From the NCBI GenBank assembly GCA_002104935.1, contig MCGT01000036.1, forward strand, positions 186,001 to 250,000: DNA of 64,000 bases, in the 5' to 3' direction. Made by a program: the position numbers and the translations under genes. The notes under the pieces are model-generated. The model was not told the origin of the DNA. It saw only the letters and a program-made list of their open reading frames with translations, and searched no databases. Numbering within the stretch: position 1 is the stretch's first letter; each line of letters opens with the position of its first letter. The stretch comes from Hesseltinella vesiculosa (Eukaryota > Mucoromycota > Mucoromycetes > Mucorales > Cunninghamellaceae). Positions 62,683-64,000 of this stretch are shown here, piece by piece.

Positions 62683-63032
62683 TGCAATATCGTGTGAAGG
62701 CTGAACACATGGCTTAACAAGTGCACTTTCTGCAGCCACCACTAGGCAATATCGGGGGAGAGGAAGGTCCTGTAAGCTTTCCGTGTCAACCCTCGCCTGT
62801 GATTTACTGTGTTAGTGCACGAAACGCTGGGTTGGGACAAGAGATCATTTGGATCGATAGCTGCTTTTCTCATCGGCGAGAGTTTTTGATAGGGGCAACT
62901 GATAAAAAAATACTGAATGGTGAATGAACATCCACTAGTCGAGGACGATTGGGGCTTACGTTTTCGGAACATCTCTGATTCCGTTGATGACCTTTTGGGG
63001 ATCAGTTTATACACATCATTGGAATGGCCAGG
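62682..63032 (-). repeat. 350-bp inverted repeat B, minus-strand copy
   Basis: Near-perfect reverse complement of 63197-63546, with one substitution seen in a GLTRK(A/T)YRTF codon and a one-base length difference. An open frame (VYKLIPKRSSTESEMFRKR...) runs through most of it, and a possible 61-nt intron (GTAAGC...ATCAG) lies inside. No family recognised. Confidence 0.9.
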
Positions 63033-63196
63033 AGAGAAAAGAGTGACAGTTTTTACGCCCCGTTTTTATCAGATTAAATAACTCCACTGCCGCCTGGAAA
63101 AACGTTGAGGCTGAAAAATAAAACATCTGTTAGCATTTTTGAGTCGATTGTGCTGCCGTTATTATGATAAGGACGCCAAAAAAAAAAGATACATTC

Positions 63197-63546
63197 CTGG
63201 CCATTCCAATGATGTGTATAAACTGATCCCCAAAAGGTCATCAACGGAATCAGAGATGTTCCGAAAACGTAAGCCCCAATCGTCCTCGACTAGTGGATGT
63301 TCATTCACCATTCAGTATTTTTTTATCAGTTGCCCCTATCAAAAACTCTCGCCGATGAGAAAAGCAGCTATCGATCCAAATGATCTCTTGTCCCAACCCA
63401 GCGTTTCGTGCACTAACACAGTAAATCACAGGCGAGGGTTGACACGGAAAACTTACAGGACCTTCCTCTCCCCCGATATTGCCTAGTGGTGGCTGCAGAA
63501 AGTGCACTTGTTAAGCCATGTGTTCAGCCTTCACACGATATTGCAA
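63197..63546 (+). repeat. 350-bp inverted repeat B, plus-strand copy
   Basis: Begins CCTGGCCATTCCAATGATG and ends CACACGATATTGCAA; mirror of 62682-63032 across a 164-base spacer. The upstream flank (GACGCCAAAAAAAAAAGATA) differs from that of the other arm, so 63197 is a real boundary. Confidence 0.9.
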
Positions 63547-64000
63547 GGCTTTCTTGAACCCTCTTGCCAATATAGGTCTAGAACCACCCTCTCTCTCCTC
63601 TTGAGATCCTGGGTGCAAGGTAGTTTGCAGGGAACATGACCTCTGCACCGAGTGGGTGCCGTGACTTGCTTGTTGGTTCAAGCTGCATTCTGCTCTCCCT
63701 TTTGTCCTACATGACCTTGCAATATTGTCTGCCGTTTTTTTTTATCACATTGAAATAAACGAAGGCGTTAAATACAGTGTCCTCGGTCAAGAGCCTAACA
63801 CCTGGGCTGACCTACTGTGACTGGACCATCACAACAGTCTGCCATGAACCGATGTTCATGTCACAACAGCGGGCTGCTGATGCCAGGTGACTTTCAAACC
63901 CCATACTTTTGCATCAAAAAAGGCAGCGTCTGACGATCTAGGCGATCAATCAGAAGACAGTCATGTTTGAGATCCCGTGCACTAAAATGATTCCTGGCTT
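63547..64000. other. window end, no gene seen
   Basis: About 450 bases with no coding or RNA feature that I can support. Confidence 0.4.

Noticed and set aside
62742..63014. Frame VYKLIPKRSSTESEMFRKR as a gene
   Set aside because: It occurs identically in both arms of inverted repeat B and has no recognisable domain, and a good intron would change its ending. I report it as a repeat module instead.

Overview
The window is nuclear DNA of a filamentous fungus, most likely an early-diverging (Mucoromycota/Mucorales-like) one. This placement is inferred from gene content and gene style, not from a marker search. Genes are packed on both strands and carry many short spliceosomal introns (about 45-95 nt, GT-AG with a few GC-AG). 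Introns and intergenic gaps are full of poly(A)/poly(T) runs of 10-27 nt. Gene content also fits: a septin, a Bni1-type formin, a membrane-anchored carotenoid oxygenase, and a PD-(D/E)XK-like protein of a type that I recall as expanded in Mucorales.

Layout. 0.3-6.6 kb: poly(A) polymerase, a small GR-rich protein with a C-terminal DPW motif, the NatC Lsm subunit NAA38 and a Cdc10-like septin. 6.8-11 kb: a gene-poor island with a broken GH55 glucanase fragment, an ISG12/IFI6-like small membrane protein and a dispersed repeat. 11.1-27 kb: a secreted flavin amine oxidase, a SAM methyltransferase, PWP2 (U3 snoRNP), a THOC5-like subunit, a 942-residue serine/proline-rich unknown protein and dihydrolipoyl dehydrogenase. 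27-33.7 kb: a repeat-rich island with one unknown ORF, minisatellites, long direct repeats, a ~183-bp tandem array and a fold-back (MITE-like) element. 33.7-42.2 kb: an SCI1-like nuclear protein, a DUF726/TMCO4-like hydrolase, the GRC3 polynucleotide kinase and a four-finger C2H2 factor. 44.6-49.9 kb, all on the minus strand: AHA1, carotenoid oxygenase and GINS subunit SLD5. 50.2-52.4 kb: a broken RCC1 tail, a 56-bp tandem array and a doubtful ORF. 52.6-58.0 kb: a full 1422-residue formin. 58-64 kb: a second repeat-rich island with a pogo-type transposase scrap, the PD-(D/E)XK-like gene and two interlocked sets of near-identical inverted repeats.

The conserved genes are housekeeping: mRNA 3' ends and export (PAP1, THOC5), rRNA processing (PWP2, GRC3), replication (SLD5), Hsp90 function (AHA1), N-terminal acetylation (NAA38), mitochondrial metabolism (DLD), and polarity/cytoskeleton (septin, formin). 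They are independent neighbours rather than a pathway cluster. The most unusual material lies in the islands. Gene fragments there (GH55, RCC1, pogo, PD-(D/E)XK tail) sit beside tandem arrays and inverted repeats. Two unrelated tandem arrays 19 kb apart both end against the same ~75-bp conserved element.

I saw no rRNA, no convincing tRNA and no CRISPR array. Coordinates of spliced genes run from start codon to stop codon. Exon joins were checked by reading frame, not by RNA evidence.
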